A stretch of 20,192 nucleotides of DNA, taken from the NCBI GenBank assembly GCA_035293245.1, contig DATDOO010000218.1, forward strand, positions 1-20,192, read 5' to 3'. Shown here piece by piece: positions 1 to 6,494 of the stretch. This stretch comes from DATDOO01 sp035293245 (GTDB taxonomy: Bacteria > Pseudomonadota > Gammaproteobacteria > Methylococcales > Methylococcaceae). Position 1 is the first letter of the stretch. Each line of letters begins with the position of its first letter. The translations under genes were made by a program, and so were the position numbers. Below the pieces are notes generated by a model that was given only the letters and a program-made list of their open reading frames with translations, did no database searches and was not told the origin of the DNA.

Positions 1-682
1 GGTCGGCGAGGCCGGCCTCGCGGAAGCCCTCGAGGCGCAGGACGCACGCATCGCAGCGGCCGCAGGCGCGGCCCGCGGCGTCCGGCTCGTAGCAGGTCCA
101 CGTGCGCGCGAGCGGCACGCCGAGCGCGACGGCACGCTCCACGATCTCGCGCTTGCTCATGTGCAGGAGCGGCGCGTGCACGCGGAAGCGTCCGCGCCCT
201 TCCACGCCCGCCTTCGTCGCCTTGTCGGCGAGCGTTTCGAACGCCTCGAGGAACTCGGGCCGACAGTCCGGATAGCCCGAGTAGTCCAGGGCATTGACCC
301 CGATGTAGATGCCGCTAGCCCCTAAGACCTCTGCCCAACCCACCGCGAATGACAGGAAGATGGTATTTCGTGCCGGGACATAGGTGAGCGGTATGCCTTC
401 GCCCATCTCCTCGAGGGAACGGCTTTTCGGGACAACGAGGTCGCCGGTGAGCGCGGAACCGCCAATCATGCACAGGTCAACATCGACTACCGCATGTTCT
501 ACCACCCCCATAGCCTGTGCTACGCATTTCGCGGACTCCAGTTCCACTGCATGACGTTGGCCATAGCGGAAGGACATGGCGTACGAGCTAAAACCATCGG
601 CTTTTGCAATGGCTAGAGTGGTAGTCGAATCCAAGCCGCCGCTCAGCAGAACAACAGCACCTTGTCCAGCGCGGTCTGTCAT
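1..682 (-). CDS. queC: 7-cyano-7-deazaguanine synthase QueC (3' end cut by window edge)
   Basis: QueC converts 7-carboxy-7-deazaguanine to preQ0 with ATP and ammonia, in the queuosine tRNA-modification pathway in the cytoplasm. The protein starts MTDRAGQGAVVLLSGGLDS; the SGGLDS PP-loop ATP-pyrophosphatase motif is at residues 14-19. The C-terminal zinc site appears as Cys-(x10)-Cys-x2-Cys-x2-Cys in TWTCYEPDAAGRACGRC followed by DAC. The readable part is 227 codons and ends ..EGFREAGLADP, so only a few residues are missing compared with the usual 220-235. The start at 682 is preceded by AAGGGA, a plausible ribosome site. Base composition is odd: the C-terminal half (about 1-300) is very GC-rich and the N-terminal half clearly less so, although the reading frame is unbroken. 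Bases 683-850 upstream hold only its presumed leader and promoter; no gene is seen there. Confidence 0.95.
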   Translation of the reverse strand, partial: MTDRAGQGAVVLLSGGLDSTTTLAIAKADGFSSYAMSFRYGQRHAVELESAKCVAQAMGVVEHAVVDVDLCMIGGSALTGDLVVPKSRSLEEMGEGIPLTYVPARNTIFLSFAVGWAEVLGASGIYIGVNALDYSGYPDCRPEFLEAFETLADKATKAGVEGRGRFRVHAPLLHMSKREIVERAVALGVPLARTWTCYEPDAAGRACGRCDACVLRLEGFREAGLAD

Positions 683-850
683 GATTTATCCCCTTTATCG
701 CAAGCCCGGTCGATTATGCCTTCAGCGTGATGATTGTTTCCAGCCATGTATCCGAGATCACTATCGGTTACCTCTTGGTTTGTATAGTCGATACGCCTGC
801 AAAGTGACGTGATGTGGTGAGTCTGGTGTTCTGAGCGGCAGACCGGTTCC

Positions 851-957
851 TTACAAGGGGTGAACCCGAGTTACCAGTCGCTCCAACAAAGGCTCCACCA
901 ACTCTTTGCCATGCAGCGCTTCCAGCCAGCGCGCGGGCAGTCCACTGAGCCCGGCGC
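851..957 (-). pseudogene. C-terminal scrap resembling ADP-ribosylglycohydrolase
   Basis: The minus strand reads AGLSGLPARWLEALHGKE followed by LVEPLLERLVTRVHPL and a stop at 851-853. The pattern G-(x)-LPARW-x-EAL-x-G-x2 is how many ADP-ribosylglycohydrolase (DraG-like) proteins end, just after their last metal-binding helix. Only about 30 residues remain. The open frame loses all similarity at about 957, where a different gene remnant begins on the other strand, so this is a broken gene end and not a small protein. The family call is from memory of the motif over a short stretch and could be wrong. Confidence 0.45.
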
Positions 958-1114
958 GACGGGGAAGGACGACTGCACCTGACCGCCACGGTGCTCGACA
1001 CGCCGCGCCTTACCTGGTGGCTGACGGGCTTCGGCCCGGACGTGGAGGTGAGAGAACCCGATTCCTTGCGGGAACTCATTGCCGACCGGCACCGCCGCGC
1101 GGCGCGGCAGTACG
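958..1114 (+). pseudogene. C-terminal scrap of a WYL-domain transcriptional regulator
   Basis: Translation from 958 gives DGEGRLHLTATVLDTPRL, then TWWLTGFGPDVEVREPDS, then LRELIADRHRRAARQY. The sequence W-L-x-GFGPDVEV-x-EP-x-SLRE is the typical end of WYL-domain HTH regulators, where WYL binds nucleic acid or a nucleotide ligand. The same frame has a TGA at 946-948 and no start or HTH domain in front, so only the tail survives. It abuts the oppositely oriented ADP-ribosylglycohydrolase-like scrap to within a base or two, and runs into the YbjN-like remnant about 1114 without an intergenic gap. This marks two deletion or rearrangement joints. Confidence 0.6.
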
Positions 1115-1445
1115 GCGATTCCGGCGATCCACGTCCCGGTGGAACACCGGGGCAAGGTGACCGAGTACCTCGCCCGCGTCAATTACGGCATCTACCTCGG
1201 CAGACTGGAGATGGACCTGGACGAAGGCGGAGTGCGCATGACCGCGACGGTCAACGTCCGCGGCAGCCGCTTGTCTCTGGAAATGCTCGGGGGCATGGAA
1301 AACGTGGCGATCCTCGGACCGCTATCTGGCCGGCATCCTGGCCATCGTCTACGGCGGCCGCAGTCCCAAGGAAGCCTACGAGGCCATCCGGAGAGATGAC
1401 GAAGAGGAGTCGGAGGACGGCGCGGCGCGGAGGGTGGTGCATTGA
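1115..1445 (+). pseudogene. YbjN-domain protein remnant, N-terminally truncated and frameshifted
   Basis: The first frame reads AIPAIHVPVEHRGKVTEY then LARVNYGIYLGRLEMDLDEG and continues to GGMENVAIL. A second frame, entered near 1316, continues DRYLAGILAIVYGGRSP then KEAYEAIRRDDEEESEDG and stops at 1443-1445. Joined, this is the YbjN (bacterial sensory transduction regulator-like) fold pattern, with LxRxNYGxxxGxxExDxxxGxxR followed by DRYLxxxxAxxYGG. Removing one G in CTCGGACC (about 1316) restores a continuous frame, so a single-base insertion explains the break. There is no start codon with a ribosome site; the front is fused to the WYL scrap. YbjN proteins are poorly characterised, and this copy is unlikely to work. 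Confidence 0.6.
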
Positions 1446-1577
1446 GAACCGAGGAAGAAGCGTTATCTTCGTTGAGGCGGACCCGGCATCGGTGGTGGAT
1501 CGTGTCGTTCCAAAAGCGTTCTCCGATGCCTCTTACGACCCCGCGCTGGCCCGGATGATTGCCCATGTGGTGATAAT

Positions 1578-1715
1578 GAAAGCCAATTCTTGGATGAGTT
1601 GCGATTCGTTAGGGGTACCGATTCTCTACGCGATCGCATGGAGTGCGCAGGTTTTGCAGGTTTTCCCCGCGCAGCCGACCGAATTTGTCACTTCCTGGCA
1701 CCGCGATATCAGTGA
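1578..1715 (+). pseudogene. Degenerate C-terminus of the replication ATPase (second copy)
   Basis: In one frame this stretch reads ESQFLDELRFVRGTDSLRD then RMECAGFAGFPRAADRICHF and LAPRYQ before a TGA at 1713-1715. DNA alignment by eye with 8166-8318, the end of the intact replication ATPase gene, shows shared blocks: TTGCGATTC, CGCATGG/GGCATGG, the tandem GCAGGTTT units, and CCGAATTTGTCAC followed by CCCGCGA or CACCGCGA. The rest of the gene is absent. It is the left edge of a decayed copy of the element whose intact relative lies at 6480-9700. Bases 1446-1577 carry no feature I can identify. Confidence 0.7.
1647..1664 (+). repeat. Tandem GCAGGTTTT pair in the decayed copy
   Basis: Two direct units of GCAGGTTTT. 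The 18 bases are identical to the reverse complement of 6711-6728. Confidence 0.8.
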
Positions 1716-1721
1716 GCCTGC

Positions 1722-1890
1722 ATAAAACGATTTTTTTGCCTCGTTTCATTACGATTGCGAGATACTCCGGCTTATCAGGGCATGGATCGAAACCGGTTCA
1801 ACACGGAGGTTCGTCCAAATATCACTGAGACTCCCATTGGGAAACAATGATATGGCATTCGACCGGGACTGGAAGTTGGACTTGATATCG
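1722..1890 (+). pseudogene. Degenerate excisionase-like HTH gene (second copy)
   Basis: This matches the 5' part of the intact HTH gene at 8319. GGCATGGATCGAAACCGG and TTCAACACGGAGGTTCGTCC correspond to the stretch encoding GMDRNRFNSEVRP in the intact gene, and the match continues through ACTCCCATTGGGAAACA and GGCATTCGACCGG. Several indels and a stop break the frame. Similarity fades by about 1890, and the integrase that should follow is gone. Confidence 0.75.
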
Positions 1891-2289
1891 GAAAAATAGT
1901 CCTGTAATCTGAGCTTTGAAAGCAAATCCGCGGAAACCTGCGGTCACGGGGATCCCGTGCGATAAGTGCCAGCTCAGCACTTCAAAAAGAAGGAGCAGAC
2001 ACCCAGCCCCATCCCATCGAGGGTGGTTATCACAACGGTTCCTGCCGTTCTATCCGGAAAAGCGGCTTCCCTAGGGAAGTTGCGCCTCAAGAAAACAGCC
2101 GTTTCCACCGGCTGGACAATGCCAAGCGGTACCTTCCAGCTTGGCGTTTTCAATGAAACCGCCTTCCAGGCGTCTGCCTTGGCCAGGGTTTGGTTTAGCC
2201 ACCGCCATCCGTGCCCCTCAATGATTCGATGTTCAGGGAACGGTCATCGGCGTGCCGGCCGGTTTATCCGGGCAAGCGCCGCAGGTATC

Positions 2290-2311
2290 GCATTCATCCT
2301 CCGATGAATGC
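2290..2311. repeat. Perfect inverted repeat, 9-base arms, 4-base loop
   Basis: GCATTCATC-ctcc-GATGAATGC. As RNA it would fold into a tight hairpin. There is no T-run after it on either strand, so it is not an obvious intrinsic terminator. Confidence 0.8.
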
Positions 2312-2410
2312 CGCAGACATGGCGGGACGAAAGTCGCCCATGCAGGAGTGATGCTTCCGTCTGGTACGGCATCGCGTACCTGATCTTCTTTTTTCTCCAC
2401 CAGTAATGAG

Positions 2411-2430
2411 CCGTTCGACACGTCGAACGG
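2411..2430. repeat. Perfect inverted repeat, 9-base arms, 2-base centre
   Basis: CCGTTCGAC-ac-GTCGAACGG. The nearly continuous dyad suits a dimeric protein-binding site as well as a hairpin. It lies 10 bases before the next inverted repeat at 2441. Confidence 0.8.
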
Positions 2431-2440
2431 ACACCTATTC

Positions 2441-2460
2441 CCGACCCTGCCCTGGGTCGG
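2441..2460. repeat. Perfect inverted repeat, 7-base arms, 6-base loop
   Basis: CCGACCC-tgccct-GGGTCGG. This is the second of two closely spaced dyads. Confidence 0.75.
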
Positions 2461-2550
2461 CCCCCTCTCCCGTCCGGGCCCGGTTCGGAAAGAGACAGAA
2501 ACGATGTTTTGCCCTGGAACTCTTATCCAGCGCGGCATCCAGCCCAACCG

Positions 2551-2570
2551 TCCCGCGTGAATACGCGGGA
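2551..2570. repeat. Perfect inverted repeat, 8-base arms, 4-base loop
   Basis: TCCCGCGT-gaat-ACGCGGGA. It would form a strong GC-rich hairpin. It is followed by AATTTCTTCTC, which is only weakly terminator-like. Confidence 0.75.
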
Positions 2571-2947
2571 ATTTCTTCTCCCGACGTGAATGTGAATGGG
2601 GTCGCTGACCGCCAGTGGGCGGCCGGCATGCGTGACCAGCACCCCGGAGTTCATCGAGGGAAATCCAACACACAACCGCCTCGCGCAGCGGGTTAACAAC
2701 GCGCACCCCCTGATCACGACTTACTGCTGCCGGGTCAGCAACCCGTGCGTCAACACTCACCACCGAGACCGTGGTCCTGAGCGTGACAGGGGAAATGGGG
2801 CCGGGATTCCCCCGAGCTCGGTGGATTTTGTTCGATTTTTCAAGACCACTCGGCCCCACAAACCCGTTCCGGTGCCGTGTTGTTGCTCTGAGAGCGCAAC
2901 GCGGTTTCCGGCGGCGGATCCGACACATCTGTTTTCAGGAGTTTGTT

Positions 2948-3880
2948 ATGAGCAGAAATTTTGGTATCGGCAGCCGTGACATGGTACGCGCGGGGAGGAT
3001 GATTCTCGGTCATTCCGACCGGTCATTTTCCAGCAAGGCCACGCTGGCAGAACGTTGGGGAGAATTTGTTCCCTGGGCTCGGGCCAAAGGAATCCGCCAC
3101 ATGGAGCAAATCGAAAAGATGACCGTGATTGCCTACGGAGAGGACTTGCAAGGCCGGGTGGAATCCGGCGATCTGGCACCGTCCACCGCGCAAAATTACC
3201 TCTCCGCAGTCAATGTGGTGATGGCTCTGGCGACAGAAGGTGCCTGGCCATCCGTCAGCCCGACCAGGGATTGCGGAATAGAGAAACGCTCGGGCATCGC
3301 CACGGTCAGCCGCGCCATCCCGCCTGAACGGCACGAGGCGGCCAAGCGCGAAGTGTGCGTCATAGTGGCCGTCCTGCTTGATTTGCAGAGATCAATGGGG
3401 TTGCGCCTAAGGGAAAGTTGCCTGATCAACCCCAAGTCGGCGCTCCGCCAGGCGGAAAAGCAGCAATGGATTTCCGTCTTGGACGGCACGAAAGGCGGGC
3501 GTGCACGCCAAGTTCCGGTCAGTGCTTTTGCTCTCGAGGCACTCCACAACGCCAGCCGGGTTCAGGGCAGCCAATCAATGATTCCGGACACGATCCGCTA
3601 CGTCGCCTTCCACCGCGCTTGTTACCAGCAGGCCACGGAGGCCGGCGTCCGGTTTCACGGCGAGCGCCACGCGTATGCCCAGGAGCGCTATCTGGAACTG
3701 AGCGGCGCGCCGGCCCCCATTGCGGCCGGTTGGCCGCGTGCGGAGCGTTTTCAACGGATGGCGGAATTTCTCGGCGTCCCGGAGGAAGAAGCACGCCAAA
3801 TCGACCACACGGCGCGGCTGCAGGTCGCATCCGAATTGGGTCACGGGCGAGTGGAGGTGAGTAATGCTTACCTTGGCTGA
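2948..3880 (+). CDS. Tyrosine recombinase, Integrase_1-type (integrase domain-containing protein)
   Basis: This 310-residue protein fits the tyrosine recombinases with a Phage_int-type N-terminal domain (about residues 1-115, with LAPSTAQNYLSAVN) and an Integrase_1-type catalytic domain (about 130-310). Visible catalytic positions are R153 in GLRLRES, K182 in DGTKGGRARQVPV, H237-x-x-R240 in FHGERHAYAQERY, H299 in SELGHGR and the nucleophile Y308 in VSNAYLG two residues from the end. The set is complete, so it may be active. Tyrosine recombinases cut and rejoin DNA through a 3'-phosphotyrosine. The start at 2948 was chosen because CAGGAG stands 7 bases before the ATG and the N-terminus MSRNFGIGSRDMV fits the family; the frame is open further upstream without family resemblance. 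It overlaps the next gene by 17 bases. Its target site is unknown. Confidence 0.85.
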   Translation: MSRNFGIGSRDMVRAGRMILGHSDRSFSSKATLAERWGEFVPWARAKGIRHMEQIEKMTVIAYGEDLQGRVESGDLAPSTAQNYLSAVNVVMALATEGAWPSVSPTRDCGIEKRSGIATVSRAIPPERHEAAKREVCVIVAVLLDLQRSMGLRLRESCLINPKSALRQAEKQQWISVLDGTKGGRARQVPVSAFALEALHNASRVQGSQSMIPDTIRYVAFHRACYQQATEAGVRFHGERHAYAQERYLELSGAPAPIAAGWPRAERFQRMAEFLGVPEEEARQIDHTARLQVASELGHGRVEVSNAYLG

Positions 3881-4193
3881 ACAGCTTCGCCCCCTGGCGC
3901 ACGGTTATGTCCGCCACGGAGGAAAGCGCAATCGGCGGCAGCAAATGAAGCGGTTGGCGGCATTTCTGACCTGGATCCAATCCAGGGAGAGAGTCACCGG
4001 ATTGGACCAGGTTGGCAAACGGCACGTGATCCTGTTCTGGAAAGCGCAGCGGGAGATGGCGCCCCGAACGCTTTACGGCTACTGGCTTGCGATCCGCGAG
4101 CTCTGGCGCTGGCTGGAGCGTCCCGGCGAACCACCGCGTCCTCTTCAGACCAACGCCCAATCCCAATCTCACGAATTTGAGGCCCAATCATGA
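3864..4193 (+). CDS. Stand-alone core-binding (SAM-like) domain protein
   Basis: This is a 109-residue protein starting MLTLAEQLRPLAHGYVRHG with GGAGGTGA just before the ATG. The helical pattern, with KRLAAFLTWIQ near residues 29-39, VTGLDQVGKRHVILFWK and then MAPRTLYGYWLAIRELWRWL, is that of the N-terminal core-binding domain of phage-type tyrosine recombinases, which clamps DNA. No catalytic domain follows; the reading frame ends on its own and the next gene begins in another frame with an ATGA overlap. It is not a simple truncation of the upstream recombinase, which carries its own N-terminal domain. I infer an accessory DNA-binding or directionality role with its two coupled neighbours. 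Alternatively it is a relic domain kept by translational coupling. Confidence 0.65.
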   Translation: MLTLAEQLRPLAHGYVRHGGKRNRRQQMKRLAAFLTWIQSRERVTGLDQVGKRHVILFWKAQREMAPRTLYGYWLAIRELWRWLERPGEPPRPLQTNAQSQSHEFEAQS

Positions 4194-5464
4194 GCACTGT
4201 TCTGATCCTGAAAGAAATTCACCCTCTCCAGCAGTTGCTGGACCGGACCAACGGCGATGCGCAGGAAATTCTCCAGCGTGCACGGTATGCTGGGGATCCG
4301 CCTCGCTGCCTGTGCAGGGACGATGACCAACCACGCTACCTGGCCATCAAGCATTATCCGGACTCAGATGATCTATATCTGGCAAAGCTCCCCGACACGG
4401 GGTTCCAACACGCTGAAAGCTGTCCCTATCAACTGGAAACATCGCCGGGGTCAGGAATTTCCCAACCGGCGGTGCAAGGGCGCGTGGATGGGTTCCTGGA
4501 TTTCAACCTGGCGTTTTCCCTGACGCGGAGCAAACCGTCCACACCATCTGACCGGCAAACACCCCGGGGAAAGCGGCACGATTCCGCACAGTCCCGCAGC
4601 CGCGTGGGGCTGGGCGGCCTGTTGGAACGGTTCTGGGCGGAAGCCGGGCTCAACCGGTGGCCACATGCCGAGCACTTTTTCAGTATCAATACACCATCGA
4701 AGCGCCTCAAGGCAGTTGTAGCACGATCCACCTTCAACGATGGACATTGCCTTGAAAATTCCCTGGTCATACCCATTTGGCAGGAACAGCCTGGACTAAG
4801 TCGCGATGAGAATCGGCAACAGGTTCTGGAAGCCCACCGCAACGAGGCAATACGAAAAACGCAGGACGAAAATCGCGGCATCGTGCTGATCGGCCGTCTG
4901 GTTCGCTGGATTCCCTCCTCCAGACAGGAGGGTGGCGCCGGGCTTTCCCTCGACCTGTTCCCTGACCTCCTCTGGATGGGATCGGAACTGGCGAAAAAAG
5001 TCGACAGTAGTCTGGGTTACGGCAGAAGGGCATCGGCCGAGATCGCCATGCCGGATCGATACATCATGGTAGCCTGCCTGGTCTTCCGAAAAGGAAACTC
5101 CTGGGTTGCCGAAGACGTGGCCTTGCTGCGGGTCAGTCCGGAATTCATCCCGGCGGATTCAGGCTATGAACTGGAAGTGATTCGTCAGCTTATTGAAGAA
5201 CGGCGCCACTTTGTCAAACCCTTGCGGATGCGGCCAGACGAAGAACTGCTGCCGGATTTCCAGTTACTGGACACGGACCCTGCGTATTGTCTCGAGGTGT
5301 ACGGCATCGACCGTGACGAGAAATACTTGCAGCGCAAAGCAGAAAAAGTGCGCTGGTATCAGCGACGGCAAATTCCGTGCTGGACGTGGGAACCGACGAC
5401 GGAGAAGAACATGCCGCCATTTCCTTCGGCGAGGAAGAAACGGGATGAAGGGCGGAACCACTAG
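4190..5464 (+). CDS. DUF1173 family protein, possible nuclease
   Basis: This 424-residue protein has the DUF1173 layout. There is an N-terminal C-x-C (C40, C42) followed by a Y-rich strand and H74-x3-C78 (LPDTGFQHAESCPY), likely a zinc site. A middle domain has GLGGLLERFWAEAGLNRW and RGIVLIGRLVRWIP, and a C-terminal domain has RPDEELLPDFQLLDTD, LEVYG, then YLQRKAEK and a W-x-W end. P355-D356, E369 and K383/K386 could be a PD-(D/E)XK-like nuclease site, but this is my inference and not an established activity. Its start overlaps the preceding stop by four bases (ATGA), so the three genes are surely one transcript. DUF1173 genes are known mainly from plasmids and integrative elements. The function is not known. 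Confidence 0.75.
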   Translation: MSTVLILKEIHPLQQLLDRTNGDAQEILQRARYAGDPPRCLCRDDDQPRYLAIKHYPDSDDLYLAKLPDTGFQHAESCPYQLETSPGSGISQPAVQGRVDGFLDFNLAFSLTRSKPSTPSDRQTPRGKRHDSAQSRSRVGLGGLLERFWAEAGLNRWPHAEHFFSINTPSKRLKAVVARSTFNDGHCLENSLVIPIWQEQPGLSRDENRQQVLEAHRNEAIRKTQDENRGIVLIGRLVRWIPSSRQEGGAGLSLDLFPDLLWMGSELAKKVDSSLGYGRRASAEIAMPDRYIMVACLVFRKGNSWVAEDVALLRVSPEFIPADSGYELEVIRQLIEERRHFVKPLRMRPDEELLPDFQLLDTDPAYCLEVYGIDRDEKYLQRKAEKVRWYQRRQIPCWTWEPTTEKNMPPFPSARKKRDEGRNH

Positions 5465-5612
5465 TCAGGGCTGATCACCCACCCTGGTCAGGAGGCCGTG
5501 AGGGGTTCGATAGGACGGATCGGCCGACGATCATGCGCCGATCGATCCATTCACGGTACTTTTCTCTCTTGGGCAGGTACGCGCAACGATGGATTCAGCT
5601 CCCTCCTTAACA
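5465..5612. other. Short non-coding stretch after the recombinase operon
   Basis: Just after the DUF1173 stop there is CTGATCA-cccaccc-TGGTCAG (5471-5491, one G-T pair), a possible weak transcript-end hairpin without a T-run. GATCGGC at 5518-5524 pairs with GCCGATC at 5537-5543. No gene is seen. Confidence 0.4.
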
Positions 5613-5810
5613 TCATTCGGAAGGCAAAACGGCTGTTTCCGTCCGGCTGCACACCAGGCGCAGATTGCCTCGGCGACTCAGGATGGCGTCGATCTCGGAC
5701 AATCGTTCAAGTTGATCCTTTTCTCCGAGGCAGATGCCACGGAAGAGCGCGCTGCTCGCTTCGTCGAGCAATTGATCCCGGCCGCCGTCGATCAGACGAA
5801 CAGTGGACAT
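5613..5810 (-). CDS. Small protein of unknown function (65 aa)
   Basis: Reading MSTVRLIDGGRDQLLDEAS and ending RLVCSRTETAVLPSE, this ORF begins with a near-ideal ribosome site, GGAGG five bases before the ATG. It lies downstream of the duplicated-HTH regulator on the same strand, separated by 72 bases. The middle (QLERLSEIDAILSRRG) looks helical. I do not recognise a family and see no membrane segment or cysteine cluster. The ribosome site and the position in the regulator operon are the reasons to call it; opposing-strand frames have no such start. It could be a co-regulator or a gene truncated by the element's left edge. Confidence 0.45.
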   Translation of the reverse strand: MSTVRLIDGGRDQLLDEASSALFRGICLGEKDQLERLSEIDAILSRRGNLRLVCSRTETAVLPSE

Positions 5811-5882
5811 GACTTCCTCCGATCAGGTTGAATGCTTTTGGAAAGGGTAACGCTGGATTCCGGTCATGCAACCCCAATGGTG

Positions 5883-6467
5883 TTATGGAGGGCTCGCATT
5901 AGAACCGCCTGCAGTTACATTTTCTATATGCTCCTTCGCGATCTGCAAAAGCGTTTCCGACGACTGAAGGGCTTCCTCGAAAGTTTCAAGCCGGATATCC
6001 GGGTCCAGCATCCGCAAGATCTTCACTCGTGGCAACAGGCCAAATTTCGCTTTCCCCGTGCGGATCATCGAGAGCGCGTTGCGCTTCAAGCCGAGCAATG
6101 GCGCCAACTGCTCATCCTTTTCACATTGTTTGAACGACTTAATCAGCGACAGCAGCTGAATATCGGCCTCGGGAGGCTCCCCTTTTTCCGTCGCAGGCAA
6201 TGCAATTGCAAGCGCATTGTTTTCGACATGAGACCTGATTGCTTTGGCCAAACCTTCCGGAGAAAGTCGTTCCACCCAGTTGGAAACCTTTAAAAACTGG
6301 ATGTGGTCGAGAATTTTGAGTCGTTGCAATGGACCTAGCGACGTTACGCCAGTGCGAATGGCGCTGATCATGGATTTTTTCAATTTGAGGTAACCCGCCA
6401 ACTCAATATCGGTCCGAAACTTCTGTTGTTTCTTAATCAAATCAAGTAATTCTACGTCAGTAAGCAT
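5883..6467 (-). CDS. Regulator with a tandemly duplicated HTH unit
   Basis: This 194-residue protein contains the same unit twice. Residues about 5-56 (LLDLIKKQQKFRTDIELAG, YLKLKKSMISAIRTG, LGPLQRLKILDHI) and 102-154 (LLSLIKSFKQCEKDEQLAP, LLGLKRNALSMIRTGKAKFG, LLPRVKILRML) align without gaps of note. Each resembles a short Cro/CI-like helix-turn-helix. It is transcribed divergently from the replication ATPase, and its start at 6467 (with GAGGGTGAG before the ATG) is only 28 bases from the promoter/palindrome at 6495-6524. I infer that it is the element's repressor, binding that palindrome. If both HTH units sit in one chain, a monomer might bridge two half-sites. No peptidase or sensor domain is visible, so how it would be relieved is unknown. 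Confidence 0.7.
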   Translation of the reverse strand: MLTDVELLDLIKKQQKFRTDIELAGYLKLKKSMISAIRTGVTSLGPLQRLKILDHIQFLKVSNWVERLSPEGLAKAIRSHVENNALAIALPATEKGEPPEADIQLLSLIKSFKQCEKDEQLAPLLGLKRNALSMIRTGKAKFGLLPRVKILRMLDPDIRLETFEEALQSSETLLQIAKEHIENVTAGGSNASPP

Positions 6468-6494
6468 CGCTCACCCTCATGGATGTCCAACCCA

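Larger units (their letters stand above)
1578..1890 (+). repeat. Diverged direct repeat, left copy (partner 8166-8480)
   Basis: About 310 bases here are recognisably homologous, in the same orientation, to 8166-8480. The left copy has frameshifts and the right copy is intact. Divergence is high enough that this is an independent or old insertion, not a recent duplication. The two copies flank the recombinase, CB-domain and DUF1173 genes. Confidence 0.75.
1891..2947. other. Gene-free, hairpin-rich kilobase ahead of the recombinase operon
   Basis: I see no convincing coding sequence on either strand. Open frames here have no family resemblance, no good ribosome sites and arginine/proline-rich shadow composition. 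What the stretch does hold is a series of inverted repeats: CACGGG-gat-CCCGTG at 1945-1959, perfect 9-base arms at 2290-2311 and 2411-2430, 7-base arms at 2441-2460, the palindrome CCGGGCCCGG at 2474-2483, 8-base arms at 2551-2570, CGGGT-cagca-ACCCG at 2731-2745, GGGGAA/TTCCCC at 2789-2812, and CCGAGCTCGG at 2813-2822. Possibilities are a structured RNA leader, recombinase binding sites for the gene that follows, or both. No promoter was identified with confidence. Confidence 0.55.

Noticed and set aside
683..850. preQ1 riboswitch ahead of queC
   Set aside because: I looked for the small preQ1 stem-loop with an A-rich tail near the ribosome site and saw nothing convincing.
991..1725. Single 244-residue protein spanning 991-1725
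   Set aside because: Its front is the WYL tail, but the rest is out of frame with the YbjN remnant and the ATPase remnant, so the open frame is an accident of joined pseudogenes.
1966..2307. 113-codon plus-strand frame (MPAQHFKKKEQTPS...)
   Set aside because: No recognisable domain and no convincing ribosome site; it ends across the 2290-2311 hairpin. It could be a decayed gene, but I cannot support it.
2233..2928. 231-codon open frame on the minus strand
   Set aside because: Arg/Pro/Ser-rich composition, no family resemblance, no ribosome site, and it runs through several inverted repeats; best read as a shadow in a non-coding stretch.
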